Shown: in pieces, positions 30,741 to 40,231 of the stretch
Numbering within the stretch: the first letter of the stretch is position 1
How the letters are laid out: each line of letters starts with the position of its first letter
Assembly: GCA_930633495.1 (NCBI GenBank)
Contig: CAKNFJ010000001.1
Location: 4,611,001-4,675,000 of the forward strand
Direction of reading: 5' to 3'
Source of the DNA: Hyphomicrobiales bacterium
GTDB taxonomy: Bacteria; Pseudomonadota; Alphaproteobacteria; Rhizobiales; Beijerinckiaceae
DNA length: 64,000 bases
Made by a program: the position numbers and the translations under genes
Notes under the pieces: generated by a model
Told to the model about the DNA's origin: nothing
What the model saw: the letters and a program-made list of their open reading frames with translations, nothing else
Database searches by the model: none

Positions 30741-30983
30741 ATGCCTAAGCGCGTGCTCCAGGGCGTCGTCGTCAGCGACAAGCAGAACAAAACTGTTGTG
30801 GTTAAGGTCGAGCGGCGTTATACGCACCCGCTCCTCAAGAAAACGGTTCGCCGTACGAAGAACTATCACGCCCATGACGAGGCGGGTGCGTTCAAGGTTG
30901 GCGATACGGTGTGGATCGAGGAGTCCAAGCCGATTTCCAAGCTGAAAAGCTGGGTTGTGCTCGAAAACGCCCCCAAGGCGTGA
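30741..30983 (+). CDS. rpsQ: 30S ribosomal protein S17
   Basis: S17, 80 aa, an OB-fold primary 16S-binding protein. [42 protein letters not shown] is typical. ATG 30741 follows GAGGAGA; an in-frame TTG at 30714 would overlap rpmC and is rejected. Last gene of the S10 block, followed by a 211-bp gap. Confidence 0.97.
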   Translation: MPKRVLQGVVVSDKQNKTVVVKVERRYTHPLLKKTVRRTKNYHAHDEAGAFKVGDTVWIEESKPISKLKSWVVLENAPKA

Positions 30984-30995
30984 AACGAGACGGCT

Positions 30996-31024
30996 TTGCC
31001 CGGCCCCGAATCAGGGGCGGGCAA
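30996..31024 (+). terminator. Stem-loop after rpsQ
   Basis: TTGCCC plus GCCCC pairs with GGGGC plus GGGCAA around loop GAATCA, with one bulged G. It begins 13 bp after the rpsQ stop and no T tract follows. Possible 3' end or processing site of the S10 transcript. Confidence 0.5.
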
Positions 31025-31053
31025 GGTGCCTGAAGGAAGCCGGACATGTTTCT

Positions 31054-31080
31054 CCGCAAAGGTGGAAACCACTTTTGCGG
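31054..31080. repeat. CCGAAAAGTGG-family palindrome, copy B (variant)
   Basis: CCGCAAAGGTGG (31054-31065), AAA, CCACTTTTGCGG (31069-31080): arms of 12 with one wobble. Same core CCACTTTT as the other three copies but with an extra C/G inside each arm. It lies 115 bp before rplN. Confidence 0.75.
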
Positions 31081-31194
31081 ATCGTGTTTTGTTTTGAGGC
31101 CAAGGGGGCGATCGACCCCCGTCAGTCGTAGTCCCGGGCAGCGCTGAGGCCGTCCGGGAAACCGCCTGATACACAGATTGGAAGGATCAAGGCC

Positions 31195-31563
31195 ATGATC
31201 CAGGTGCAGACGAATCTCGACGTCGCCGACAATTCCGGCGCCCGTCGCGTGATGTGCATCAAGGTTCTCGGCGGGTCGAAGCGCAAGTACGCCGGTGTCG
31301 GCGACATCATCGTCGTTTCGATCAAGGAAGCCATTCCGCGCGGTCGCGTGAAGAAGGGCGACGTCATGAAGGCGGTCGTCGTGCGCACCGCCAAGGACGT
31401 CAAGCGCCAGGACGGTTCGGTGATCCGCTTCGACCGCAATGCGGCCGTGCTGATCAACAACCAGAAGGAGCCGGTGGGCACCCGTATCTTCGGACCGGTT
31501 CCGCGCGAGCTGCGCGCGAAGAACCACATGAAGATCATCTCGCTGGCGCCGGAGGTGCTGTGA
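31195..31563 (+). CDS. rplN: 50S ribosomal protein L14
   Basis: L14, 122 aa, at the subunit interface. [37 protein letters not shown] and the C-terminal [19 protein letters not shown] are diagnostic. First gene of the spc operon. Its TGA overlaps the rplX ATG by one base. Confidence 0.98.
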   Translation: MIQVQTNLDVADNSGARRVMCIKVLGGSKRKYAGVGDIIVVSIKEAIPRGRVKKGDVMKAVVVRTAKDVKRQDGSVIRFDRNAAVLINNQKEPVGTRIFGPVPRELRAKNHMKIISLAPEVL

Positions 31564-31880
31564 TGGCTGCGAAGATCAAGAAGGGCGACAAGGTCGTCGT
31601 GCTCGCTGGTCGCGACAAGGGCAAGTCGGGCGAAGTTCTGCAGGTCCTGCCGAAGGACGCCCGCGCCGTCGTGCGCGGTGTCAACCTCGTCAAGCGCCAC
31701 ACCAAGCAGTCGCAGACCTCCGAGGGCGGCATCATCTCGAAAGAGGCCACCATCGATCTGTCGAACATCGCGGTCGCCGATCCGAAGGACGGCAAGCCGA
31801 CCCGCGTTGGTTTCAAGGTGCTCGATGACGGCCGCAAGGTTCGTTTCGCCAAGCGTTCGGGGGATCTGATCGATGGCTGA
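31563..31880 (+). CDS. rplX: 50S ribosomal protein L24
   Basis: L24, 105 aa, an assembly initiator with a KOW motif ([26 protein letters not shown]). The frame is open far upstream through rplN, but the ATG at 31563 in TGATG matches the family start. The last 8 bases overlap the rplE start, suggesting coupled translation. Confidence 0.97.
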   Translation: MAAKIKKGDKVVVLAGRDKGKSGEVLQVLPKDARAVVRGVNLVKRHTKQSQTSEGGIISKEATIDLSNIAVADPKDGKPTRVGFKVLDDGRKVRFAKRSGDLIDG

Positions 31881-32439
31881 GGCTCAGCAGGCGGCTCTCT
31901 CGCCGCGCATGAAGAAGCATTACGAGGACGTCGTTCGTCCCGCGATGATCGCCGAATTCGGCTACAAGAACGTCATGGAAGTGCCGACGATCGAGAAGAT
32001 CGTCATCAACATGGGCGTTGGTGAAGCGACTGCCGACCGTAAGAAGGTCGACAACGCCGCCGGCGACCTCGCCATGATCGCTGGCCAGAAGCCGGTCATC
32101 ACCAAGTCCCGCCTCGCCATCGCCGGCTTCAAGCTGCGCGAGAACATGGCGGTTGGCTGCAAGGTCACGCTGCGCAAGACCAAGATGTTCGAGTTCGTCG
32201 ACCGGCTCGTCACCATCGCCTTGCCGCGCGTGCGCGACTTCCGGGGCCTCAACCCCAAGTCGTTCGACGGGCGCGGTAACTTCGCGCTCGGGATCAAGGA
32301 GCACATCGTGTTCCCCGAGATCAACTACGACAAGGTCGACCAGGTCTGGGGCATGGACGTGATCGTCTGCACGACTGCGAAGTCGGACGACGAAGCGCGC
32401 GCTCTGCTCAAGCACTTCAACTTCCCGTTCCGGCAGTGA
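31873..32439 (+). CDS. rplE: 50S ribosomal protein L5
   Basis: L5, 188 aa, binds 5S rRNA and bridges to the 30S head. [20 protein letters not shown] and [32 protein letters not shown] are family signatures. Begins inside rplX (8-bp overlap). Confidence 0.98.
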   Translation: MAEAQQAALSPRMKKHYEDVVRPAMIAEFGYKNVMEVPTIEKIVINMGVGEATADRKKVDNAAGDLAMIAGQKPVITKSRLAIAGFKLRENMAVGCKVTLRKTKMFEFVDRLVTIALPRVRDFRGLNPKSFDGRGNFALGIKEHIVFPEINYDKVDQVWGMDVIVCTTAKSDDEARALLKHFNFPFRQ

Positions 32440-32475
32440 ACCTAAGCGTTCATACGCGGAAACCAGGAGAGATCG

Positions 32476-32781
32476 ATGGCTAAGAAAAGCTCCGTCGAGA
32501 ACAACGAGCGCCGCAGGAAGCTGGTGAAGAAATTCGCCGGCCGCCGGGCTCGCCTTCTCGCGATCGCCAATGACGACAACCAGCCCATGGACGAGCGCTT
32601 CCTCGCCCGCCTGAAGCTGGCCGAACTGCCGCGCAACTCGGCGAAGATCCGCATTCGCAACCGCTGCGAAGTGACGGGCCGTCCGCGCGCGTTCTATCGC
32701 AAGCTCAAGATGTCGCGTGTCGCGCTGCGTGAGCTCGGCAACAAGGGGCTGGTTCCCGGCCTCGTGAAGTCGAGCTGGTAA
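32476..32781 (+). CDS. rpsN: 30S ribosomal protein S14
   Basis: S14 of 101 aa, the long zinc-independent (C-minus) type: the Cys-X2-Cys pairs of the short form are absent and only [14 protein letters not shown] is seen. [16 protein letters not shown] is typical. Lies in the 30S head. Confidence 0.97.
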   Translation: MAKKSSVENNERRRKLVKKFAGRRARLLAIANDDNQPMDERFLARLKLAELPRNSAKIRIRNRCEVTGRPRAFYRKLKMSRVALRELGNKGLVPGLVKSSW

Positions 32782-32794
32782 GGAGGACTGGACA

Positions 32795-33193
32795 ATGGCG
32801 ATCATTGATCCGCTCGGCGATATGCTGACCCGCATCCGCAATGCGCAGCTGCGTCGCAAATCCCGCGTTTCCACCCCCGGCTCGAAGCTGCGCGCCCGCG
32901 TGCTCGACGTGCTCCAGTCCGAGGGCTACATCCGCGGCTACAGCCAGACCGAGTTCGGCAACGGCCGGACGGAGTTCGACATCGAGCTGAAGTATCACGA
33001 GGGCCAGCCGGTCATCCGGTCGATCTCGCGTGTTTCGAAGCCCGGCCGCCGCGTTTACTCGTCGGTCGAGACCATGCCGCGCGTGGCCGACGGCCTCGGC
33101 GTGACGATCGTCTCGACGCCGCGTGGCGTGATGGCCGATCATGTGGCCCGCGAGCAGAACGTGGGCGGCGAAGTGCTCTGCAAGGTCTTCTGA
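32795..33193 (+). CDS. rpsH: 30S ribosomal protein S8
   Basis: S8, 132 aa, a primary 16S rRNA binder and, in E. coli, the spc-operon repressor. [19 protein letters not shown] at the start and [26 protein letters not shown] at the end are typical. Ribosome site AAGGAGG, 13 bp after rpsN. Confidence 0.98.
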   Translation: MAIIDPLGDMLTRIRNAQLRRKSRVSTPGSKLRARVLDVLQSEGYIRGYSQTEFGNGRTEFDIELKYHEGQPVIRSISRVSKPGRRVYSSVETMPRVADGLGVTIVSTPRGVMADHVAREQNVGGEVLCKVF

Positions 33194-33231
33194 CCTTACA
33201 GGCGCCCCGCTCATCTTCAGGAGAAATCCAA

Positions 33232-33765
33232 ATGTCTCGTATCGGTAAGAAGCCGGTTTCGGTTCCCGCGGGCGTCACCGCCTCGGTCACCGGCCAGCTG
33301 GTCAAGATCAAGGGCTCGAAGGGCGAGCTCTCCTTCGAGGTGCCCGAGGACGTCTCGGTCGCCATGGAGAACGGCGCGATCGCGGTTCAGCCGCGTTCGC
33401 AGTCGAAGCGCGCCCGCGCGCTCTGGGGCACTTCGCGCGCCCGCATCAACAACCTCGTGATCGGCACCACCGCCGGCTTCGAGAAGCGCCTCGAGATCAA
33501 CGGCGTCGGCTACAAGGCCGCCGTCGCGGGCAAGGTGCTGAAGCTGTCGCTCGGCTACAGCCACGACATCGACTACGAAATCCCGGCCGGTGTCGCGATC
33601 ACGACGCCGAAGCCGACGGAGATCGTCGTCGTCGGCATCGACAAGCAGATCGTCGGCCAGACCGCCGCGGAAATCCGCGACTATCGTGGCCCCGAGCCCT
33701 ACAAGGGCAAGGGCGTCAAGTACGCCGGCGAATTCATCTTCCGCAAGGAAGGCAAGAAGAAGTAA
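33232..33765 (+). CDS. rplF: 50S ribosomal protein L6
   Basis: L6, 177 aa, near the sarcin-ricin loop. [15 protein letters not shown], the two repeated alpha/beta halves and the C-terminal [30 protein letters not shown] are complete. Good AGGAGA ribosome site. Confidence 0.98.
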   Translation: MSRIGKKPVSVPAGVTASVTGQLVKIKGSKGELSFEVPEDVSVAMENGAIAVQPRSQSKRARALWGTSRARINNLVIGTTAGFEKRLEINGVGYKAAVAGKVLKLSLGYSHDIDYEIPAGVAITTPKPTEIVVVGIDKQIVGQTAAEIRDYRGPEPYKGKGVKYAGEFIFRKEGKKK

Positions 33766-33776
33766 GGACGCCAGCC

Positions 33777-34139
33777 ATGAGCAAGCAGAACGATGTGACT
33801 GCGCGCCGCAAGGCCCGCGTCCGCCGCGCGATCAAGGCGGTTGCCAATGGTCGCCCGCGCCTGTCTGTGCACCGCACCGGCAAGCAGATCTACGCCCAGG
33901 TCATCGACGACGTGAAGGGGGTCACCCTCGCTTCGGCTTCGTCGCTCGACAAGGACGTGCGCGCCCAGATCAAGTCCGGCGCCAATGTCGAGGCAGCCGG
34001 CCAGATCGGCAAGATCGTCGCCGAGCGCGCGGTCAAGGCCGGCGTGACGGAAGTGGTCTTCGACCGCGGCCCGTACATGTACCATGGCCGCGTCAAGGCG
34101 CTGGCCGATGCGGCCCGCGAGGGCGGCCTCAGCTTCTGA
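33777..34139 (+). CDS. rplR: 50S ribosomal protein L18
   Basis: L18, 120 aa, binds 5S rRNA with L5. [28 protein letters not shown] and [28 protein letters not shown] are diagnostic. Starts 11 bp after rplF. An unusual 243-bp gap follows inside the spc operon. Confidence 0.98.
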   Translation: MSKQNDVTARRKARVRRAIKAVANGRPRLSVHRTGKQIYAQVIDDVKGVTLASASSLDKDVRAQIKSGANVEAAGQIGKIVAERAVKAGVTEVVFDRGPYMYHGRVKALADAAREGGLSF

Positions 34140-34246
34140 GGTTATCGGATTTCGCCCGGCCGGCGTTCGCGCGCCAGCAGGGCGGTATCCGTTTCTCGAT
34201 CATCGCGCGCCCGATTGGGCGCGGTCACGATGATCGATGCGTCAAG

Positions 34247-34292
34247 GCATCGGGTTCTTCCGAAAAGTGGTTCCCACTTTTCGGCCCGATGC
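34247..34292. repeat. CCGAAAAGTGG palindromic repeat, copy C, extended arms
   Basis: Core CCGAAAAGTGG (34260-34270), TTC, CCACTTTTCGG (34274-34284). Outside the core, GCATCGGG (34247-34254) pairs with CCCGATGC (34285-34292), leaving TTCTT bulged on the left. This is the longest version and may show the complete element. It lies 90 bp before rpsE. Confidence 0.9.
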
Positions 34293-34382
34293 GAAGCTTC
34301 CCCGCGCAATGAGGCACGGGGTTAGGCTCGAGCGAGCGGCGGGGCTTCGATCCTCGTCCGCGCAAGTAAGAGGACAGAACAC

Positions 34383-34946
34383 ATGGCTAGAGAGCCGCGT
34401 GAGCGTCGGGATAGCGAAGAGCGCGATTCCGAATTCGTGGACAAGCTCGTCCACATCAACCGCGTCGCCAAGGTGGTGAAGGGTGGTCGTCGCTTCGGCT
34501 TCGCCGCGCTCGTCGTCGTCGGCGACCAGAAGGGCCGCGTCGGCTTCGGCCACGGCAAGGCCCGCGAAGTTCCCGAGGCGATCCGCAAGGCGACGGAAGC
34601 CGCCAAGCGCGGCCTCGTCCGTATTCCGCTGCGCGAGGGCCGCACCCTCCATCACGATGTGCAGGGCCGCCACGGCGCCGGCAAGGTCGTGCTGCGCGCG
34701 GCTCCGGCCGGTACCGGCATCATCGCCGGCGGCCCGATGCGCGCCGTCTTCGAGGCGGTCGGCATGCAGGACGTCGTGTCGAAGTCGCTCGGCTCCTCCA
34801 ACCCGTACAACCTCGTGCGCGCGACCTTCGACGCGCTGAAGAACGAGGACAGCCCGCGCTCGGTCGCGGCTCGTCGCTCGCTCAAGGTTTCGGCTCTGCA
34901 GACCCGTCGCCGCGATGCCGGCACGGATGCGGCCGCGGAAGCGTGA
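34383..34946 (+). CDS. rpsE: 30S ribosomal protein S5
   Basis: S5, 187 aa, acts in decoding accuracy and mRNA unwinding. [37 protein letters not shown] and the C-terminal [27 protein letters not shown] are family signatures. The ribosome site is AAGAGG. Preceded by a 243-bp gap that carries repeat copy C; the rest of that gap shows nothing recognisable. Confidence 0.98.
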   Translation: MAREPRERRDSEERDSEFVDKLVHINRVAKVVKGGRRFGFAALVVVGDQKGRVGFGHGKAREVPEAIRKATEAAKRGLVRIPLREGRTLHHDVQGRHGAGKVVLRAAPAGTGIIAGGPMRAVFEAVGMQDVVSKSLGSSNPYNLVRATFDALKNEDSPRSVAARRSLKVSALQTRRRDAGTDAAAEA

Positions 34947-34956
34947 GGGGGACATC

Positions 34957-35151
34957 ATGGCAAAGGCTGAGAAGACCTTCACCATCGAGCAGATCGGTTC
35001 GCCGATCCGCCGCGAGGCCGCCCAGCGCCAGACCCTGATCGGTCTCGGCCTGAACAAGATCCGCCGCCGCTCGACCCTCCAGGACACCCCCGCGGTGCGT
35101 GGCATGGTCGAGAAGGTCAAGCACCTCGTGCGCGTCGTCGACGCGAAGTGA
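34957..35151 (+). CDS. rpmD: 50S ribosomal protein L30
   Basis: L30, 64 aa: [51 protein letters not shown] is characteristic. ATG 34957 behind GAGGGGG is used; an in-frame ATG at 34915 would overlap rpsE. Confidence 0.97.
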   Translation: MAKAEKTFTIEQIGSPIRREAAQRQTLIGLGLNKIRRRSTLQDTPAVRGMVEKVKHLVRVVDAK

Positions 35152-35164
35152 GGAGGGCGACACC

Positions 35165-35641
35165 ATGAAACTCAACGAGATTCGTGACAACGAAGGCGCT
35201 CTGAAGCAGCGCATCCGCGTCGGCCGTGGTATCGGCTCGGGCAAGGGCAAGACCGGCGGCCGCGGCGTGAAGGGTCAGACCTCGCGCGCCGGCGTCGCCA
35301 TCAAGGGCTTCGAAGGCGGCCAGATGCCGCTCTATCGTCGCCTGCCGAAGCGCGGCTTCAACAACCTGTTCGCTAAGGACCTGAACGAGGTGAATCTCGG
35401 CCGGATCCAGCAGGCGGTGGAAGCCGGCAAGCTCGACGCCAAGGGCACCGTGACCATCGAGGCGCTCGTCGCTGCCGGTGTCATCACCCGCCAGGCCAAG
35501 GACGGGGTGAAGATCCTCGGGCAGGGCGAGTTCAAGACCAAGCTCGCTTTCGAAGTCGCCGGCGCGTCCAAGTCGGCCGTCGCTGCGATCGAGAAGGCCG
35601 GCGGTTCGGTCAAGATCCTGGCTGCCGCTTCACAGGCGTGA
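35165..35641 (+). CDS. rplO: 50S ribosomal protein L15
   Basis: L15, 158 aa, a late-assembly core protein. The Gly-rich [23 protein letters not shown] and [17 protein letters not shown] segments are typical. ATG 35165 follows GGAGGGC. A 326-bp gap separates it from secY, longer than usual. Confidence 0.98.
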   Translation: MKLNEIRDNEGALKQRIRVGRGIGSGKGKTGGRGVKGQTSRAGVAIKGFEGGQMPLYRRLPKRGFNNLFAKDLNEVNLGRIQQAVEAGKLDAKGTVTIEALVAAGVITRQAKDGVKILGQGEFKTKLAFEVAGASKSAVAAIEKAGGSVKILAAASQA

Positions 35642-35733
35642 CGTTTGATGGGAGGCGGATTCAGCTTCCGGATGGCAACGCGGAGCGCGGCCATCTGGAA
35701 CCCTCCGGCTCCAGCGCCTACATGACCTTTGCG

Positions 35734-35767
35734 AACGGCGGCCGGGCCATGCGCCCAGGCCGCCGTT
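35734..35767 (+). terminator. Strong stem-loop between rplO and secY
   Basis: AACGGCGGCC plus GGGC (35734-35747) pairs with GCCC, one bulged A, and GGCCGCCGTT (35753-35767), loop CATGC plus one base. A single T follows, then GACTG, so termination would be weak or Rho-aided. It suggests partial separation of secY-adk from the upstream spc genes. Confidence 0.55.
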
Positions 35768-35843
35768 TGACTGTTTGACGCAAGGCACGAATCCGCAGAC
35801 AGCACCGCGCGTGCGTTGGGAAACGTGCTTCCAGAGTAGCGGA

Positions 35844-35868
35844 CCGAAAAGTGGAATCCACTTTTCGG
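35844..35868. repeat. CCGAAAAGTGG palindromic repeat, copy D
   Basis: CCGAAAAGTGG (35844-35854), AAT, CCACTTTTCGG (35858-35868); arms perfect. It lies 100 bp upstream of secY. Apart from this and the hairpin at 35734 nothing else was recognised in the 326-bp gap. Confidence 0.9.
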
Positions 35869-35967
35869 ATCAATCCGATGCTCCGACAATGAGATAGATC
35901 ATCGTTACCGCGTCCGGTAGGACGCGCGGTGATCTAGGGACCAGTTTGATACCCAGGGACCGGACGC

Positions 35968-37305
35968 ATGGCATCGGCGGCTGAACAGCTTGCGGCAAAC
36001 CTCAATTTCGGGGCTTTCGCCAAGGCGGACGAACTCAAGAAGCGGATCTGGTTCACGCTGGGCGCGCTGGTCGTCTATCGGCTGGGCACCTACATCCCGC
36101 TGCCGGGCATGAATCCCGATGCGGTCGCCGATCTCTTCCGCCAGTCGCAGAGCGGCGTGCTCGGCATGTTCAACATGTTCTCGGGCGGTGCCGTCGGCCG
36201 CCTCGCCATCTTCGCGTTGGCGATCATGCCGTACATCTCGGCCTCGATCATCGTGCAGCTGCTCTCCAGCGTCATTCCGAGCTTCGAGGCGCTGAAGAAG
36301 GAAGGCGAGCAGGGCCGCAAGACCCTCAACCAGTACACCCGCTACCTGACCCTCGTGCTGGCCGTCTTCCAGGCCTATGCGATCGGCGTCGGTCTTCAGG
36401 GCTCGGGCAACCTCGTGCTCGAACCCGGGCCGTTCTTCCTGCTCTCGACGACGATCACGCTCGTCGGCGGCACGATGTTCCTGCTCTGGCTGGGTGAGCA
36501 GATCACCAGCCGGGGCATCGGCAACGGCACCTCGATGATCATCTTCGCGGGCATCATCGCGGAATTCCCGTCGCAGCTCGCCCAGACCCTCGAACTCGGC
36601 CGTCAGGGCGCGATCTCGACCGGCCTGCTGCTCGGCATCCTGGTGATGGCCGTCTGCGTCATCGCCTTCTGCGTGTTCATGGAGCGTGCGCAGCGCCGCC
36701 TGCTGATCAACTATCCCAAGCGGCAGGTCGGCAACCGCATGTATGAGGGACAGACCTCGTTCCTGCCGCTGAAGCTCAACACCTCGGGCGTGATCCCGCC
36801 GATCTTCGCCTCGTCGCTGCTGTTGCTGCCGACGACGATCGCCAGCTTCTCGCAGGCCTCGGGCGGCACCGGCTTCCTGTCGATCATCGCGACCTATCTG
36901 GCGCATGGCCGGCCGCTGTTCATGGTGCTCTATGCGGCGCTGATCATCTTCTTCTGTTTCTTCTACACCGCGATCGTGTTCAATCCGGTCGAGACGGCCG
37001 ACAATCTCAAGAAGCATGGCGGCTTCATGCCGGGCATCCGCCCCGGCGAGCGGACCGCCGAGCATATCGACCGCATCCTGACGCGCATCACCGTTCTCGG
37101 AGCAGGATATTTGACAATTGTCTGCCTTATCCCCGAGTTCATGATCACCTATGCTCAGATCCCGATCATCCTGCTGGGCGGCACGTCGCTGCTCATCGTG
37201 GTGACGACGACGATGGACACCGTGGCGCAGATCCACGGACATCTGCTGGCCCATCAGTACGAGGGGCTGGTCAAGAAGGCCAAGTTGCGAGGAGCGAGGC
37301 GCTAA
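35968..37305 (+). CDS. secY: Preprotein translocase subunit SecY
   Basis: SecY, 445 aa, ten membrane helices, the pore of the Sec translocon in the inner membrane. PYISASIIVQLL, QYTRYLTLVLAVFQ, NGTSMIIFAGII, LPLKLNTSGVIPPIFASSLLL and the C-terminal HQYEGLVKKAKL are typical. The partner secE is at 8660. adk begins on the base after the stop codon. No rpmJ follows, as in other alphaproteobacteria. Confidence 0.98.
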   Translation: MASAAEQLAANLNFGAFAKADELKKRIWFTLGALVVYRLGTYIPLPGMNPDAVADLFRQSQSGVLGMFNMFSGGAVGRLAIFALAIMPYISASIIVQLLSSVIPSFEALKKEGEQGRKTLNQYTRYLTLVLAVFQAYAIGVGLQGSGNLVLEPGPFFLLSTTITLVGGTMFLLWLGEQITSRGIGNGTSMIIFAGIIAEFPSQLAQTLELGRQGAISTGLLLGILVMAVCVIAFCVFMERAQRRLLINYPKRQVGNRMYEGQTSFLPLKLNTSGVIPPIFASSLLLLPTTIASFSQASGGTGFLSIIATYLAHGRPLFMVLYAALIIFFCFFYTAIVFNPVETADNLKKHGGFMPGIRPGERTAEHIDRILTRITVLGAGYLTIVCLIPEFMITYAQIPIILLGGTSLLIVVTTTMDTVAQIHGHLLAHQYEGLVKKAKLRGARR

Positions 37306-37899
37306 ATGCGACTAATATTCCTGGGGCCGCCGGGGGCGGGCAAGGGCACTCAGGCGGCGCGCATCGTCGCGAAGCACGGCATTCCTCAATTGTCGACCGG
37401 CGACATGCTGCGTGCAGCGGTCGCCGCCGGAACCCCGATCGGCCAGAAGGCCAAGGCGGTGATGGATTCGGGCGGTCTGGTCTCGGACGAGATCGTCATC
37501 GGCATCGTCGCCGACCGCATCGAGGAGCCGGATGCGAAGAAGGGCTTCATCCTCGACGGCTTCCCGCGCACGCTGGCGCAGGCCGAGGCCCTCGACCGGA
37601 TGCTCGAAGGCAAGGGGCTGAAGCTCGACGCCGTGCTCGAGCTCAAGGTCGACCAGACCAAGCTCGTCGACCGCATCGTCCGCCGCGCCGAGGAAGCGAA
37701 GGCGGCCGGTCAGCCGGTTCGCAAGGACGACGACCCGGAGGTCTTCAAGACCCGGCTCGAAGCCTATAACCGCGATACGGCGGTGGTCGCGCCCTATTAC
37801 GAGAAGCGGAACCAGCTGACGCCCATCGACGGCATGCAGCCGATCGACGGCGTGTCGGAGGCGATTGCGCAGGCGCTCTCGGTCGCGGCTCAGGGCTGA
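37306..37899 (+). CDS. adk: Adenylate kinase
   Basis: A 197-aa kinase converting ATP + AMP to 2 ADP. P-loop [10 protein letters not shown] (residues 6-15), [10 protein letters not shown] and [13 protein letters not shown] are intact. It is of the short type: the LID ([33 protein letters not shown]) has neither the long insert nor zinc cysteines. Zero-spacing behind secY implies co-translation; a strong terminator follows. Confidence 0.97.
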   Translation: MRLIFLGPPGAGKGTQAARIVAKHGIPQLSTGDMLRAAVAAGTPIGQKAKAVMDSGGLVSDEIVIGIVADRIEEPDAKKGFILDGFPRTLAQAEALDRMLEGKGLKLDAVLELKVDQTKLVDRIVRRAEEAKAAGQPVRKDDDPEVFKTRLEAYNRDTAVVAPYYEKRNQLTPIDGMQPIDGVSEAIAQALSVAAQG

Positions 37900-37923
37900 C
37901 GCGTACGCAAGACAGCGAAATCG

Positions 37924-37958
37924 AACCCGGGCAGGCCGAGCGGCCTGTCCGGGTTTTG
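37924..37958 (+). terminator. Terminator after adk
   Basis: A 14-bp stem AACCCGGGCAGGCC (37924-37937), loop GAGC, GGCCTGTCCGGGTT with one wobble, followed by TTGCGTTT. It should end the spc transcript, so the alpha operon must be started separately. Confidence 0.85.
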
Positions 37959-38014
37959 CGTTTGTCGTGCGCTTTTGCGCGCCTGCCTTTGCCCTTTCTC
38001 GCTTCGTCCGTGCG

Positions 38015-38043
38015 TTGACAGGCCCGGGTCCGGCGGCTGTGCT
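38015..38043 (+). promoter_or_regulatory. Possible promoter for the binding-protein gene
   Basis: A consensus TTGACA (38015-38020) is followed after 17 bp by TGTGCT, a poor -10. The transcript leader would be about 85 nt. Weak support. Confidence 0.3.
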
Positions 38044-38134
38044 GCGATCCAATCCGCGTGAAGCGGTGTGGAGCATCCGTCGACTGAACGGTGAAGTCGC
38101 TGTTCGGCCCGGACGCAGGACAGGGAGCAGGCGC

Positions 38135-39334
38135 ATGACGAGGTTTGGTGCATTGCTGGTCGCGAGTACGCTGGCGTTGATGCCGGCGGCGGCACGGGCC
38201 CAGGATGCGGTCAAGATCGGCATCCTCAACGACCAGTCGGGCAACTATGCCGAGTTCGGCGGCCTTGGCTCGGTCGAGGCCGCGAAGATGGCGATCGAGG
38301 ATTTCGGCGGTTCCGTACTGGGCAAGCCGATTGAGATCATTTCGGGCGATCACCAGAACAAGCCGGACATCGCCGTCGGGCTGGCACGGCGCTGGTACGA
38401 TGTGGACGGGGTGACCGCGATCGCGGACCTGACCAACTCGGCCGTTGCGCTGGGGGTGGCCGGCATCGCCAAGGAAAAGCAGAAGGTCGCTCTCTACAAC
38501 GGGCCGGCGACGACGCGGCTGTTCAACGAGGATTGCTCGCCGACCGGCTTCATGTGGACCTTCGACACGGCGACATCGGCCAAGGGCACGGCGCTGTCGA
38601 TTCTCCGCGAAGGCGGCAACAGCTGGTACATCATCGCCGCCGACTATGCGTTCGGCCATCAGCTCACCGCCGATATCGAGGCGATCGTCGCGGCCAATGG
38701 CGGCAAGACGCTCGGCACCGTGCGCGCGCCGCTCTCGACGCCCGATTTCTCCTCCTTCCTGCTTCAGGCGCAGGCCTCCAAGGCCAAGATCGTCGCCTTC
38801 GCCAATGCCGGCACGGACACGATCAACTCGATCAAGCAGGCGGGTGAGTTCGGCCTCGTCGACGGCGGCCAGAAGCTCGCGGCAATGGTCGTGGTGCTCA
38901 GCGACGTCCACGGCCTGGGCCTCGACAAGGCCAAGGGGCTGATCACCACGACGGCCTATTATCACGACGCCGACAAGCCGAGTCGCGACTGGGCTGACCG
39001 CTACATGGCGCGGACCAAGAAGATGCCCGGCATGATCCAGGCCAGCGTCTATTCCTCGGTGCTGCATTACCTCAAGGCGGTGAAGGCGGCAGGGACGGCT
39101 GCGGGACCGGCGGTCGCGGCGAAGATGCGCGAAATGCCGCTGGACGATTTCTATGCTCCGGGCGCGAAGATCCGCGAGGACGGGCGGCTGCTGAACGGCA
39201 TGCTGCTGGTCGAGGCGAAGGCTCCTTCCGAATCGAAGGCGCCCTGGGACTACTTCAAGGTCGTTCGCAAGATCCCGGCCGCGGAGATCATCGCGCCGCT
39301 CTCGGAGAGCAAGTGCAGCCTGGTGAAGAAGTAA
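38135..39334 (+). CDS. ABC transporter periplasmic substrate-binding protein (LivK / type 1 family)
   Basis: A 399-aa secreted protein: signal peptide MTRFGALLVASTLALMPAAARA-Q, then the Peripla_BP_6 domain beginning VKIGILNDQSGNYAEFGGLGSVEAAKMAIEDFGG, the arrangement of Leu/Ile/Val, urea and short-chain amide binding proteins. ATG 38135 behind AGGGAGCAGG; the upstream open frame runs through the adk terminator and is rejected. There are no permease or ATPase genes nearby, so it is an orphan that would have to share a distant transporter. Its place between adk and rpsM is unusual: these are normally neighbours. Confidence 0.92.
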   Translation: MTRFGALLVASTLALMPAAARAQDAVKIGILNDQSGNYAEFGGLGSVEAAKMAIEDFGGSVLGKPIEIISGDHQNKPDIAVGLARRWYDVDGVTAIADLTNSAVALGVAGIAKEKQKVALYNGPATTRLFNEDCSPTGFMWTFDTATSAKGTALSILREGGNSWYIIAADYAFGHQLTADIEAIVAANGGKTLGTVRAPLSTPDFSSFLLQAQASKAKIVAFANAGTDTINSIKQAGEFGLVDGGQKLAAMVVVLSDVHGLGLDKAKGLITTTAYYHDADKPSRDWADRYMARTKKMPGMIQASVYSSVLHYLKAVKAAGTAAGPAVAAKMREMPLDDFYAPGAKIREDGRLLNGMLLVEAKAPSESKAPWDYFKVVRKIPAAEIIAPLSESKCSLVKK

Positions 39335-39350
39335 GGGCTGCCGCTGGGCG

Positions 39351-39457
39351 CGTCATTCCGGGCGCAGCGAAGCGGAGACCCGGAATCCATCGTAGAGCGC
39401 AGCGCCTTTCGATGGATTCCGGATCGGCGCGGCTTCGCCGCTTGTCCGGGGTGGCGG
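39351..39457. repeat. Dispersed palindromic repeat, copy 1 (CGTCATTCCGG type)
   Basis: Begins CGTCATTCCGG, has an internal inverted pair CCGGAATCCATC / GATGGATTCCGG and then GATCGGCGCGGCTTCGCCGCTTGTCCGG split by small changes. It is closely similar to 45726-45831, but the right end (GGGGTGGCGG) has decayed. It lies 17 bp after the binding-protein stop. Known as a type of extragenic repeat in this order; exact family not named here. Confidence 0.8.
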
Positions 39458-39547
39458 AGCGCTTATATGGCAGCGGCAGCTACCGCCTTGACCTCGCAGC
39501 GCTTCGGTCGGCTTCCCCGATCTTGGCATGTTTCTTGGTTGGGCGGG

Positions 39548-39575
39548 TTGACTCGTTGCGCCCGACCCGTTAACG
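39548..39575 (+). promoter_or_regulatory. Candidate alpha-operon promoter
   Basis: TTGACT (39548-39553), 16 bp, TTAACG (39570-39575). It is the best promoter-like site in the 413-bp gap upstream of rpsM and is needed because a terminator follows adk. The leader would be about 165 nt. Confidence 0.5.
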
Positions 39576-39747
39576 ACCCGCCATCCGGTTTCATGGGAGC
39601 GATGCCGTTGCCTTCGCGAGAAGGGACGACGTCGCATTACCGCGTGGAGCCGTTCAACGTCCTGCATGAGCCGGCCTCCACCGGACGCAGGATTTTTCCC
39701 ACCGCCGGGGTGCCATCGGGTGCTTCGGCCGACATGGAGATGAGACC

Positions 39748-40116
39748 ATGGCTCGTATCGCGGGCGTCAACATTCCCACCGGCAAGCGCGTCGTCATCGG
39801 CCTGCAGTACATCCACGGCATTGGCGCGGCCAAGGCCCAGGAGATCATCGAGAAGGTCGGCATCGCGCCGGAGCGCCGCGTCAACCAGCTGACCGACGCC
39901 GAAGTCCTGCAGATCCGCGAGACGATCGACCGTGACTACCTCGTCGAGGGCGATCTGCGCCGCGAAGTCTCGATGAACATCAAGCGCCTGATGGATCTCG
40001 GCTGCTATCGCGGCCTGCGTCATCGCCGCTCGCTGCCGGTCCGTGGCCAGCGCACCCACACCAACGCCCGCACCCGCAAGGGCAAGGCGAAGCCGATCGC
40101 CGGCAAGAAGAAGTGA
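39748..40116 (+). CDS. rpsM: 30S ribosomal protein S13
   Basis: S13, 122 aa, contacts the P-site tRNA and bridges to the 50[31 protein letters not shown] and the basic C-terminus [22 protein letters not shown] are diagnostic. Ribosome site GGAGATGAG. First gene of the alpha operon. Confidence 0.98.
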   Translation: MARIAGVNIPTGKRVVIGLQYIHGIGAAKAQEIIEKVGIAPERRVNQLTDAEVLQIRETIDRDYLVEGDLRREVSMNIKRLMDLGCYRGLRHRRSLPVRGQRTHTNARTRKGKAKPIAGKKK

Positions 40117-40231
40117 TTTCGGTGGGCCGGTAACCCGGCTCGCTGTCTATACGCCGGCCGGCCTGCTCACGGGCCGTCGGCATCCCCAGCGCCTGGCATG
40201 ACGGGCGCGCCTGAAGGATGGAAGAAGAGAT

